Source of the DNA: Sphingopyxis sp. YR583
Lineage (GTDB): Bacteria > Pseudomonadota > Alphaproteobacteria > Sphingomonadales > Sphingomonadaceae
Length of the DNA: 64,000 nucleotides
Assembly (NCBI RefSeq): GCF_900108295.1
Contig: NZ_FNWK01000001.1
Coordinates: forward strand, 372,001-436,000
Direction of reading: 5' to 3'
Shown: piece by piece, positions 1 through 7,637 of the stretch
Layout of the letters: every line of letters begins with the position of its first letter
Position numbering within the stretch: position 1 is the first letter of the stretch
The notes under the pieces: model-generated
Databases searched by the model: none
Told to the model about the DNA's origin: nothing
What the model saw: only the letters and a program-made list of their open reading frames with translations
Position numbers and translations under genes: made by a program

Positions 1-649
1 GGTGCGCGAGCAGGAGCGCTCCGCGCGGTGGCGGGGCATGATCGACGATGCTGTCGACCAGCGAGATGGGACCGGTCGCGGTCAGCCGCGCGAGCGCCGG
101 GTCGTCATTCGCCCCCTCGACGATCATCGCTGCAATATCGCCCCCGCCCGCCCAACGCAGCGGCAGCCCGGTGATCATGGTGGCGGCAGGCGCGTTGGTC
201 GGCGCCAGCGTCGGGCGGTAGAGCGCGGCGAGCAGCATATGCCCTGCCCCGAACCAGCCGATCGCGAACAACAGCGCCGTGGCCCAGAGCATCAGCCTGA
301 AGCGCGGGCGCCAGCGAACGAGCGCATCGGCGACAAGCGACGCCACGCCGCCCGACAGCATGACAACAAGAAGTTGCCGGAGCCCGACGGATCCCGCGAG
401 CGACAGGCCAAGCAGCGCTTGCCCGGCAGCAAGCAGCAGGAGGAACAGGAACAGCGCCTGCAGCCGGGCTCGTGCAGGCTTGTCGCGCTCAAACCAGGCA
501 AGCAGCAGTATCGGCGGCGCGAGCAGCGGCACGGCGAGCGCGGGGTCGATCCGGCCGAGCAGCGCTTGCCCGCCGGCGACCCAGGCCAATGCCGCGATCG
601 CGACCGCGGCGGCGAGCGCGCGCAGCAGCGACCCGCGCGATGCCGCCAT
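1..649 (-). CDS. Polytopic membrane protein, GldG/DUF4350-like (C-terminus cut by window edge)
   Basis: About 216 residues of the N-terminal part are visible and the frame runs open through base 1. The first ~145 residues contain several hydrophobic segments consistent with membrane helices (LLRALAAAVAIAALAWV near the start, then LLAPPILLLAW and LFLFLLLLAAGQALLGL). A soluble part follows, with GLPLRWAGGGDIAAMI and later VDSIVDHAPPPRGALLLAH. That soluble part loosely resembles the region after the membrane segment in GldG/DUF4350 proteins associated with uncharacterised ABC exporters; this is a tentative resemblance from memory. The start codon overlaps the stop of the small membrane protein upstream by one base (TGATG), so translation is probably coupled. 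Function is unknown. Confidence 0.6.
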   Translation of the reverse strand, partial: MAASRGSLLRALAAAVAIAALAWVAGGQALLGRIDPALAVPLLAPPILLLAWFERDKPARARLQALFLFLLLLAAGQALLGLSLAGSVGLRQLLVVMLSGGVASLVADALVRWRPRFRLMLWATALLFAIGWFGAGHMLLAALYRPTLAPTNAPAATMITGLPLRWAGGGDIAAMIVEGANDDPALARLTATGPISLVDSIVDHAPPPRGALLLAH

Positions 650-1044
650 CACTGTTTGGACTGGCGCGCGCGCTGCAGGGCGGGATCGGGTTCGAGGTCG
701 GGCACCGCGGACGACGACGGCGCCGCCTGCGGCACTTTCACCGACGTCGCGGCATTTTCGTCCTTCGCCGACGGCTGAACCGCCTGAACGCCCAGCTCTT
801 CCAGCGGGGCGCCGCTGGTCTTCTGTTCATCGCCGGGCATCTTCACTTCGGCCGTGGCGGCGACATCGCTGCCCGCGCGTTCGCGGGCGCGTTCGCCGAT
901 CAATCCCGCCATGCCGACGAGCAGCAATACGGTGAGCACCCCCGCTATGCCGATCTGCAAGCGGCGCATCGTATCGTTGACCGGCGCCGGCGGCGGCGCG
1001 GGTTGCGGCTTGGGCGTCGAGGGGATGTCGATGCGGACACTCAT
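649..1044 (-). CDS. Small single-pass membrane protein, hypothetical
   Basis: 131 residues beginning MSVRIDIPSTPKPQP. The order is a proline-rich cytoplasmic N-terminus, one hydrophobic helix at about residues 29-47 (IGIAGVLTVLLLVGMAGLI), and a polar, low-complexity tail that would lie outside the membrane. The ATG overlaps the stop of the cysteine synthase-like gene (ATGA) and its own stop overlaps the next start, so the three genes form a tightly coupled operon. I do not recognise a family. An accessory or assembly role for the downstream membrane protein is only a guess from position. Confidence 0.65.
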   Translation of the reverse strand: MSVRIDIPSTPKPQPAPPPAPVNDTMRRLQIGIAGVLTVLLLVGMAGLIGERARERAGSDVAATAEVKMPGDEQKTSGAPLEELGVQAVQPSAKDENAATSVKVPQAAPSSSAVPDLEPDPALQRARQSKQ

Positions 1045-2024
1045 GCCGCCGCCTCCAGCCCCTTGCTTGCCAGCCATTCGGGATTGTAGAGCGTCGAGAG
1101 ATAGCGAAAGCCGCTGTCGCAGAGCACGGTCGCAATGCGTTTCCCCGGCCCGAGGTGCCGCGCGAGCGCCATCGCGCCCGCGACATTGATCCCCGACGAC
1201 AGGCCGAGGCACAGCCCCTCTTCGTCGAGCAACTGGCGAACCACGGCGAGCCCCTCGGCATCCGAGATGCGGAATTGCGTGTCGATCGGCGCGCCGTCGA
1301 GATTGGCGGTGATCCGGTTCTGGCCGATCCCTTCGGCAACGCTGCTGCCCTCGGCCTTGAGCTCGCCGCACTGGTAATAATTATAGAGTCCGGCGCCGTG
1401 CGGGTCCGTCAGCGCGATAACGATATCGGCGCTCTTCGCCTTCAGCCCCAGCCCGGTGCCCGCGATCGTGCCCCCCGTGCCCGCTGCACAGGTAAAGCCG
1501 TCGATGCGGCCGTCCATCTGTTCCCAAATCTCTTCTGCGGTGCCGAAGATATGCGATTTGCGGTTGGCGATATTGTCGAACTGGTTCGCCCAGATCGCAT
1601 TGTCGGTTTCTTCGGCAATCCGGCGCGAGGTGTGGACGAAATGGCCGGGGTTGGCGAAGGGCGCCGGGGGGACCAGCACGAGTTCGGCACCGAGCGCCCG
1701 GATCGTCGCCATCTTCTCGGCGCTCTGGTTGTCGGGCATGACGATGATCGTCTTGTAGCCGAGCGCGTTACCGACGAGCGCGAGGCCGATACCCGTGTTG
1801 CCCGCCGTTCCTTCGACGATCGTGCCACCGGGCTTCAGACTTCCATTGGCCTCGGCATCGCGGACGATATAGAGCGCGGCACGGTCCTTCACCGACCCGC
1901 CGGGGTTGGCATATTCGCACTTGCCCCAGATTTCGCAGCCCGTGGCTTCGCTCGGTCCCCGAAGCAGCACCAGCGGCGTGTTGCCGATGAGGTCGAGGCT
2001 GTTTGCAGCAATAGTCATGCCCAT
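1041..2024 (-). CDS. Cysteine synthase-family PLP enzyme (O-acetylserine sulfhydrylase-like)
   Basis: 327 residues, fold type II PLP enzyme. Expected activity is beta-replacement on an activated serine to form cysteine in the cytoplasm. The substrate-loop motif GNTPLV is at 14-19, the Schiff-base lysine is K46 in NPGGSVKDR, and the phosphate-binding loop GTGGTIAGTG lies around 182-191. The asparagine loop reads EGTAGNTG rather than the TSGNTG of classical CysK. The whole region NQFDNIANRKSHIFGTAEEIW recalls the branch containing fungal mitochondrial Mcy1/Cys12-type proteins, whose sulfhydrylase role is debated. An alternative ATG lies two codons downstream at 2018. It is first in an operon with two membrane proteins, an unusual setting for cysteine synthesis. 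Confidence 0.9.
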   Translation of the reverse strand: MGMTIAANSLDLIGNTPLVLLRGPSEATGCEIWGKCEYANPGGSVKDRAALYIVRDAEANGSLKPGGTIVEGTAGNTGIGLALVGNALGYKTIIVMPDNQSAEKMATIRALGAELVLVPPAPFANPGHFVHTSRRIAEETDNAIWANQFDNIANRKSHIFGTAEEIWEQMDGRIDGFTCAAGTGGTIAGTGLGLKAKSADIVIALTDPHGAGLYNYYQCGELKAEGSSVAEGIGQNRITANLDGAPIDTQFRISDAEGLAVVRQLLDEEGLCLGLSSGINVAGAMALARHLGPGKRIATVLCDSGFRYLSTLYNPEWLASKGLEAAA

Positions 2025-2151
2025 GATCTAGGGCGCCGTCCCGCCCCTCGCAAGACAGCTTCGCTTGCCCCATCCATGTTCGACCTTCGTCGACCAACGG
2101 ACAATGAGGTCCGACGAACGACATTTCCGGCGCGCGCCGAGGGTTGCCACT

Positions 2152-2169
2152 GTAACAGTATATCATTAC
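2152..2169. promoter_or_regulatory. Zur-like operator upstream of the ZnuD-like receptor
   Basis: The 18-base imperfect palindrome GTAACAGTATATCATTAC has perfect GTAA/TTAC arms and a TATA centre. Its reverse complement, GTAATGATATACTGTTAC, agrees at 14 of 18 positions with the GTAATGTTATAACATTAC-type boxes I associate with alphaproteobacterial Zur. It ends 41 bases before the ATG of the zinc-type receptor. Zinc-dependent repression is inferred; no zur gene lies in the window. Confidence 0.6.
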
Positions 2170-2210
2170 TGCGACGCGAACAGGTCGCCATAGAACAGGA
2201 TTCTCCCCTA

Positions 2211-4337
2211 ATGCGTTTGCTTTGCTCCGCCGGTTTCACTTTCGCCCTCTTCCTCGCCGCCCCCGCCTTCGCGCAAGACAGCGCCGCGGCAAGCAGCGAC
2301 GACGATGTGCATGCCGGCGGGCCGATCGTCGTCACCGCACCCTATGTCCGCAGCCTCGACATCCTCGGCAACGTATCGGTGCTGGAGGGCGATGAACTGG
2401 CACGCGACATTCGCGGCCAGATCGGCGACACGCTGACCCGGCAACCCGGCGTTTCGGCGACCAGCTTTTCCCCCGGCGCATCGCGCCCCGTGCTGCGCGG
2501 CTTTTCGGGCGAACGCGTCAAGATCCTGACCGACGGCATCGGCTCGATCGACGCATCGAACACGTCGGCCGATCATGCCGTCACGATCGACCCGCTGACC
2601 GTCGAGCGCGTCGAGATCCTTCGCGGCCCCGCAGTGCTGCTGTTCGGCAGCCAGGCGATCGGCGGCGCGGTCAACCTGTTCGACCGCCGCATCCCGCGCA
2701 AGGTTCCCGCCGACCATGTCCATATCGATGCAATCGGCGGCTATGCGACCGCAGCGAACGACCGCAACATCGGCAGCTCGATCGACGTCGCACTCAGCCC
2801 GCAGATCGTCGCCCACCTCGACGGCAGCTGGCGCAAGACCGGCGATACGCGCAGCGGCGGCTTCGTCTATGCCCCCGATATCCGCGGCGACCTGCTCCAC
2901 CTCGCAGAACATGAAGTCGAAGAGGGGCACCTCGACGAAGCGGCCGAGCTGACCGCACAGGCCGGCAAGCGCGGCAAGATCGACAACACGCAGAGCGAAA
3001 CCTGGACCGCCGGCGGCGGGATATCGCTGATCAACGACGGCGGACAGCTCGGCATCTCGGTCGGCTATTTCGATACCAATTACGGCGTTCCCGATCGGCC
3101 GAACACCGAACACGACCACGGCGGCGAAGAGGAAGAAGGCGGCCATGACCATGGCGAAGGCCCCGTCACGATCGGCATGAAGCAATGGCGCGCCGACCTG
3201 CGCGGCGAAGTCGAACTGGGCGACGGCTTCTTCAGCAAGCTGCGCATCCGTGCGGGCTTTGCCGATTACAAACACACCGAATTCGAAGGCGACGAGGTCG
3301 GCACCGTCTTTACCAACCAGGGTGTCGAGGGCCGGATCGAGCTGGCGCAGAACGACCGCGGCGGCTGGCGCGGCGCGAGCGGTGTGCAATATAATCACCG
3401 CGATTTCGACGCGATCGGCGCCGAGGCGTTCGTGCCGCGCAATCTGACCGACCAGTTCGCGCTCTTCACGCTGCAGGAATATACGGCGGGACCGCTCGGC
3501 CTTGAAGCCGCGGCGCGCTATGAAAAGACGAATGTGCGCGCGCAGGCGGTGGGTTTCGACCGCAGCTTCGACAGCTTCTCGGGCGCGCTTGGCGCGACCT
3601 ATGACCTGTTCGAAGGCGGAAAATTCGGCGTTTCGGTATCGCGCGCGGTCCGCGCGCCGTCGGCCGAGGAACTGCTGTCGAATGGACCGCATATCGCGAC
3701 ACAGAGCTTCGAGGTCGGCGACCCGAACCTGAAGCGCGAATCCAACTGGGGCGCCGAGGCCTCGTTCAAGTTCAAGTCCGACGCCTTCAACCTCAGCCTG
3801 ACGGGCTATTCGAACTGGTTCGACAATTTCGTCTATTCGGCCGCGACGGGCGCCGAGGAAGACGAATTGCCCGTTTTCCAGTATTTCCAGCGTGACGCCC
3901 GGGTCTGGGGCTTCGAGGCCGAAGGGAGCGCCCGGCTGGCGCAGATCGGCGGGTTCAACATCGTCGGCGACGTCACCGCCGACATGACGCGCGCCAAGAT
4001 CAAGAATGCCGGTCTCGACCGCAACGTACCGCGCATTCCCCCGCTGCGCGTGCTTGGCGGGCTCGAAGCGCAGGGCGAGCGTATCGACGCCCGCGCCGAG
4101 GTCGAATGGACCGACGACCAGAACCGCACCGCGCAGTTCGAAACGCCGACCAAGGGCTTCACACTAGTCAACGCCTCGCTGAGCTGGCGCCCGCTGCCCG
4201 ACACGAAGAATCTGACGCTGAGCCTGTCGGCGAACAATATCTTCGACGTCGAAGCGCGCCGCCATGCAAGCTTTACAAAGGATTATGTGCCGCTGGCGGG
4301 CCGCGATTTCCGCCTGACGGCCCGGGCGAGCTTCTAA
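2211..4337 (+). CDS. TonB-dependent outer-membrane receptor, probable zinc importer (ZnuD-like)
   Basis: 708 residues. A signal peptide (LFLAAPAFA|QDS) is followed by a plug domain with the TonB-box-like GGPIVVTAPY, LRGFSGERVKILTDG and VERVEILRGPAVLLFGSQAIGG. A 22-strand barrel follows, ending in the terminal aromatic-type strand LTARASF. A loop at about residues 292-318 is packed with metal ligands (TEHDHGGEEEEGGHDHGEG), and a second acidic/histidine stretch (HLAEHEVEEGHLDEA) lies earlier. Such loops mark ZnuD-type zinc receptors, and the Zur-like palindrome upstream supports zinc. Transport would be TonB-ExbBD driven. The chosen ATG gives an intact signal peptide; the open frame continues far upstream but without coding character. 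Other metals such as nickel or cobalt cannot be excluded. Confidence 0.88.
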   Translation: MRLLCSAGFTFALFLAAPAFAQDSAAASSDDDVHAGGPIVVTAPYVRSLDILGNVSVLEGDELARDIRGQIGDTLTRQPGVSATSFSPGASRPVLRGFSGERVKILTDGIGSIDASNTSADHAVTIDPLTVERVEILRGPAVLLFGSQAIGGAVNLFDRRIPRKVPADHVHIDAIGGYATAANDRNIGSSIDVALSPQIVAHLDGSWRKTGDTRSGGFVYAPDIRGDLLHLAEHEVEEGHLDEAAELTAQAGKRGKIDNTQSETWTAGGGISLINDGGQLGISVGYFDTNYGVPDRPNTEHDHGGEEEEGGHDHGEGPVTIGMKQWRADLRGEVELGDGFFSKLRIRAGFADYKHTEFEGDEVGTVFTNQGVEGRIELAQNDRGGWRGASGVQYNHRDFDAIGAEAFVPRNLTDQFALFTLQEYTAGPLGLEAAARYEKTNVRAQAVGFDRSFDSFSGALGATYDLFEGGKFGVSVSRAVRAPSAEELLSNGPHIATQSFEVGDPNLKRESNWGAEASFKFKSDAFNLSLTGYSNWFDNFVYSAATGAEEDELPVFQYFQRDARVWGFEAEGSARLAQIGGFNIVGDVTADMTRAKIKNAGLDRNVPRIPPLRVLGGLEAQGERIDARAEVEWTDDQNRTAQFETPTKGFTLVNASLSWRPLPDTKNLTLSLSANNIFDVEARRHASFTKDYVPLAGRDFRLTARASF

Positions 4338-4359
4338 CCCCTCCCGCCGCTCGTCCCGA

Positions 4360-4390
4360 GGGCCGGGTCCGGTTGAACCGGACCCGGCCC
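4360..4390. terminator. Bidirectional hairpin between convergent genes
   Basis: A perfect 15-bp inverted repeat, arms 4360-4374 and 4376-4390, with the GAA centre forming a minimal loop. It lies 22 bases after the receptor stop and before the stop of the convergent secreted protein. There is no strong T-run, so termination is inferred from stem strength and placement. Confidence 0.7.
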
Positions 4391-4398
4391 GTTCGGCT

Positions 4399-4938
4399 TC
4401 ATGGCGCGAGCAGCTTGCGCTTGTTCCAGTAGATCGAGGTCGCCGCCGCATAGGCGCCGACCTTTTCCCAGACCGAGCCGTCGATCTTTTCGATATCGAC
4501 GCCCGCGTCGATATAGGCCTGGACGATCTTCATGATCTGATCCTCGGTCATGTCCCCCGACAGATCGGGGTTCGCGCCGGTCGGACCGAAATCGAGCGCC
4601 TTGTCGACCACGGTCGGCGACAAATTGAGCTTTCCGATATCCGCTCCCAGCCATTCGCGCGAGATGCGGGCTAGGCTGTAATCGAAATAAATGCCCTTCT
4701 GCTCGGCGGTGATACCGTGCGCGGCAACGCAGCTATCGGTCACTGCGGCCAGATTCTTGAACAGCGCCTCACGCGACGTTTCGTCCCCGCCGCCCGCCAT
4801 CGCCTCGCCGATAGAGTCCTTGGTGTCGGCCGGCACCGAGGCAGTGACGCAATCGAGCTTCTCACCCTCTTGCGCCGCAACCACTCCGGGCAGCGCTGCC
4901 AGCGCCAGCGCGGCGCTTGCCATCAAACCCTTGATCAT
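4399..4938 (-). CDS. Secreted hypothetical protein
   Basis: 179 residues. A clear Sec signal peptide (MIKGLMASAALALAALPGVVAAQ) with cleavage expected after VAA or AAQ is followed by a ~155-residue periplasmic domain rich in alpha-helix and containing two cysteines (LDCVTASV and TDSCVAAHG) that could form a disulfide. I do not recognise the family. A short gap separates it from fabG upstream, so it may be the last gene of the fabD-fabG transcript, ending at the strong hairpin at 4360-4390. Confidence 0.75.
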   Translation of the reverse strand: MIKGLMASAALALAALPGVVAAQEGEKLDCVTASVPADTKDSIGEAMAGGGDETSREALFKNLAAVTDSCVAAHGITAEQKGIYFDYSLARISREWLGADIGKLNLSPTVVDKALDFGPTGANPDLSGDMTEDQIMKIVQAYIDAGVDIEKIDGSVWEKVGAYAAATSIYWNKRKLLAP

Positions 4939-4971
4939 CGACTCGTCTTTCTGTCCTGGATGGATCGCCCG

Positions 4972-5712
4972 TCAGGACAGCATGGCCATCCCGCCGTTCA
5001 CATGCAACGTCTGCCCGGTGACATAGCCCGCTTCCTTCGACGCAAGATAGACGACGGCGGCGGCGATATCGCTCCCCTCGCCCATCCGGCCGGCGGGAAT
5101 GCGCTGGTTCAGCGCTTCCTTCTGCGCATCGGGCAGGTCGGCGGTCATCGCGGTTGAGATAAAGCCCGGGGCGACGCAGTTCGCGGTGACGCCTCGGCTC
5201 GCCAATTCCTGCGCCAGCGCCTTGGTCATGCCGGTGACGCCGGCCTTCGACGCGGCATAGTTGGCCTGCCCCGGATTGCCCGTCGCGCCAACGACGCTGG
5301 TGATCGAAATGATGCGGCCGAAGCGCGCCTTCATCATCGGCTTTGCGGCAGCGCGCGCGAGGCGGAAGTTCGCTTCAAGATTGATACGGATGACGTCCAT
5401 CCACTCCTCGTCCTTCATCCGCATGATGAGGTTGTCGCGCGTCACGCCGGCATTGTTGACGAGAATATCGAGCCCGCCGAGCGCATCGACCGCCGAAGGA
5501 ACGAGCGCATCGACCGACGCAGCATCGCCGAGATTGCACGGCAGCGCGACATGATCGCCGCCGAGGGTCTCGCGAAAGGCATTGAGCTTGTCGGCGTTGG
5601 AGCCCGACACCGCAAGCCGCGCGCCCTGCGCGGCCAGCGCCTGTGCAACGGCCGAACCGATGCCGCCCGAGGCGCCGGTGACGAGGGCGGTCATGCCGGT
5701 AAGATCGAACAT
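4972..5712 (-). CDS. fabG: 3-oxoacyl-[acyl-carrier-protein] reductase FabG
   Basis: 246 residues, a short-chain dehydrogenase of normal FabG length. It reduces 3-oxoacyl-ACP with NADPH in the fatty-acid elongation cycle. Visible are the nucleotide-binding motif TGASGGIG at 12-19, NNAG at 86-89, catalytic S139, Y152 and K156 (YAASK), and the C-terminal GQTLHVNGGMAML typical of FabG. The start at ATTAGT-ATG is preceded by a good AGGAG ribosome site, which rules out the longer upstream frame. It follows fabD by a short gap and is almost certainly co-transcribed with it. Confidence 0.96.
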   Translation of the reverse strand: MFDLTGMTALVTGASGGIGSAVAQALAAQGARLAVSGSNADKLNAFRETLGGDHVALPCNLGDAASVDALVPSAVDALGGLDILVNNAGVTRDNLIMRMKDEEWMDVIRINLEANFRLARAAAKPMMKARFGRIISITSVVGATGNPGQANYAASKAGVTGMTKALAQELASRGVTANCVAPGFISTAMTADLPDAQKEALNQRIPAGRMGEGSDIAAAVVYLASKEAGYVTGQTLHVNGGMAMLS

Positions 5713-5735
5713 ATTAGTCTCCTGAAATCTGTATC

Positions 5736-6674
5736 TTAGAGCGTCTTGAGGAGCGCTTCGATGTCGTCCATCGAAATGACGCTGATCGTCTCGACCTCGC
5801 CGCTCGCGCTGCGCTTGACCATCGGCGAAAGGACTTTGCCGCCAAACTCGACGAAGTGCGCCACGCCGATGCTCTCCATCGCACCGACGCTTTCGCGCCA
5901 GCGGACGCGGCCGGTCACCTGCTGGACGAGCAGGTCGCGGATCGTGTCGGCGTCGCTCACGGGGCTGGCGGTGACATTGGCAACAACGGGCACGAACGGC
6001 GCCGCGGGCGGGTTGGCACCGAGCGCTTCGGCCATCGCGTCTGCCGCCGGCTGCATCAGCGGACAATGGAAGGGCGCCGACACGGGCAGCAGAACGCCGC
6101 GCTTGATGCCATAATCCTTGACCAGCGCGACCGCGCGCTCGACAGCGCCCTTGTGGCCCGAGATCACGACCTGCGACGGGTCATTGTCGTTCGCGACGGT
6201 GCAGACCTCACCCTCCGCAGCGGCGTCGGCGAGCTTTTGTGCGGTCTCAATATCGGCGCCGAGCAGCGCCGCCATCGCGCCAACGCCGACCGGCACCGCC
6301 GCCTGCATCGCCTGACCGCGCGTTTTCAGAAGCCGCGCGGTGGTCGCGAGGTCGAAGGCGCCCGCGGCACAAAGCGCGCTATATTCGCCGAGGCTGTGCC
6401 CCGCGACATAATCGGCCTTGGCGACGAGCGTCACGCCACCTTCCTTTTCGAGCACCCGCAGCGTCGCAATCGCGTTCGCCATGATCGCGGGCTGGGCATT
6501 TTCGGTGAGGGTGAGCTGATCCTCGGGGCCTTCGCTCATCAGCTGGAACAGCTTTTGGCCGAGCGCGTCGTCGACTTCCTGAAACACCTCGCGCGCGACC
6601 GGCGAAGCATCGGACAATGCCTTGCCCATGCCGACCACCTGGCTACCCTGACCCGGAAAGATGAATGCGCGCAT
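5736..6674 (-). CDS. fabD: Malonyl-CoA:ACP transacylase FabD
   Basis: 312 residues. It transfers malonyl from CoA to acyl carrier protein, supplying the extender unit for fatty-acid synthesis. The family markers are GQGSQ at 8-12, the nucleophile S94 in GHSLGEYSA, and the catalytic histidine H203 in APFHCPLM. Length and spacing are normal. fabG follows 23 bases downstream, giving the common fabD-fabG pair; fabF and acpP are not adjacent here. Confidence 0.96.
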   Translation of the reverse strand: MRAFIFPGQGSQVVGMGKALSDASPVAREVFQEVDDALGQKLFQLMSEGPEDQLTLTENAQPAIMANAIATLRVLEKEGGVTLVAKADYVAGHSLGEYSALCAAGAFDLATTARLLKTRGQAMQAAVPVGVGAMAALLGADIETAQKLADAAAEGEVCTVANDNDPSQVVISGHKGAVERAVALVKDYGIKRGVLLPVSAPFHCPLMQPAADAMAEALGANPPAAPFVPVVANVTASPVSDADTIRDLLVQQVTGRVRWRESVGAMESIGVAHFVEFGGKVLSPMVKRSASGEVETISVISMDDIEALLKTL

Positions 6675-6719
6675 ATTGCGTCCCCTGCGGTAATTTCGAA
6701 TTGCGCCGCGCCTATTCCT

Positions 6720-7547
6720 TCACCCCGCGCGATGCAAGCCGAAGGGCACGACCTTGTTCGCCGCATCGTGACCGATGTCGGCCCGGCCGAGCCACGCGAT
6801 CCCCGTGCGCGCGCACCAGTCCTGTGCAATTTCCTCGGCTTCCATGCCAAAGGGCCGATCGTTTTCGGGAATGTCGCTGACGCGGCCGAGCCGGATGCCG
6901 GCAAGCCCACGCGGCGCCAGATAGGTGGCGACATGGAAAAAAGCGCGGTCGAAGGCATAGAGATATTCGCTCACTTCCTCGACGATGAGGACATGGCCCG
7001 ACAGGTCGGGTTCGAGCGGGGTGCCGAGCAGCATCGACAGCGTCATCAGGTTGAACGCCGCATGGCGCGCGCCATGACGGAGCCCCGCCTCGCACGCGGC
7101 CGGGTCGCGCGCGACAAGCCAGTCGAGGGCACGGAGGACGGCCGCGTCGCCGCCTTCGCGGCGGATGTCCGCAACCATCGGCCCATGCGCGACATGATCG
7201 AAGCCGTCGCGATAGAGGCACCCAAGCAGATTGCCCTGATCCGAATAGCCGAGGAACGCCTTTCCGCGCGCCACATCGGTCATGGCGGCCACCGCATCCT
7301 CGGCGATCCGGCACGCGCCATAGCCGCCGCGCGCGAACCAGATCGCGTCGATGTCAGGACGGTTCGCCATCTCGACCAGCGCGGCGAAACGATGCCCGTC
7401 CTCGCCCGCGAAATGGCCGTGCGTGGCGAAACATTGCGGATCGAAAACCAGCTCGACGTCGGGATAGCCGAGACTTGCGAGCGCCCGCACCGCCTCGGCA
7501 TCGTCGGGCAGGATCGGGGTCGACGGGGCTATGATGCCGATACGCAT
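6720..7547 (-). CDS. LD-carboxypeptidase, peptidase family S66 (LdcA-like)
   Basis: 275 residues. Family S66 enzymes remove the terminal D-alanine from L-Ala-gamma-D-Glu-mDAP-D-Ala tetrapeptides in the cytoplasm during murein recycling. The Ser-Glu-His triad is visible: S102 in FLGYSDQGN, a glutamate in LIVEEVSEY (190/191) and H260 in DIGHDAANKVVPFG. No signal peptide is present, as expected. It is divergent from the Mpl-like ligase, with about 90 bases between the two starts, which strengthens a recycling role; MccF-like immunity function is the alternative within the family. Confidence 0.88.
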   Translation of the reverse strand: MRIGIIAPSTPILPDDAEAVRALASLGYPDVELVFDPQCFATHGHFAGEDGHRFAALVEMANRPDIDAIWFARGGYGACRIAEDAVAAMTDVARGKAFLGYSDQGNLLGCLYRDGFDHVAHGPMVADIRREGGDAAVLRALDWLVARDPAACEAGLRHGARHAAFNLMTLSMLLGTPLEPDLSGHVLIVEEVSEYLYAFDRAFFHVATYLAPRGLAGIRLGRVSDIPENDRPFGMEAEEIAQDWCARTGIAWLGRADIGHDAANKVVPFGLHRAG

Positions 7548-7637
7548 GGACGGGCTGATTCCTCGATCCGCTCGACACGAGCGGTTATTGCGGCGGGTGC
7601 GGTTGCAAAGCCTTCGGCAAAGCCATATCGCGCCGCG

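Noticed and set aside
1155..2210. Long upstream in-frame extension of the zinc-type receptor
   Set aside because: It runs antisense to the cysteine synthase gene, lacks protein-like composition, and the intact signal peptide begins at 2211.
2208..3692. 494-codon open frame antisense to the zinc-type receptor
   Set aside because: High GC content opens antisense frames; the amino-acid composition is random-like and no motif is seen.
5856..7637. Long open frame preceding the Mpl-like gene on the plus strand
   Set aside because: It is the antisense shadow of fabD and the LD-carboxypeptidase gene in GC-rich DNA; family similarity begins only at MAENKSY.
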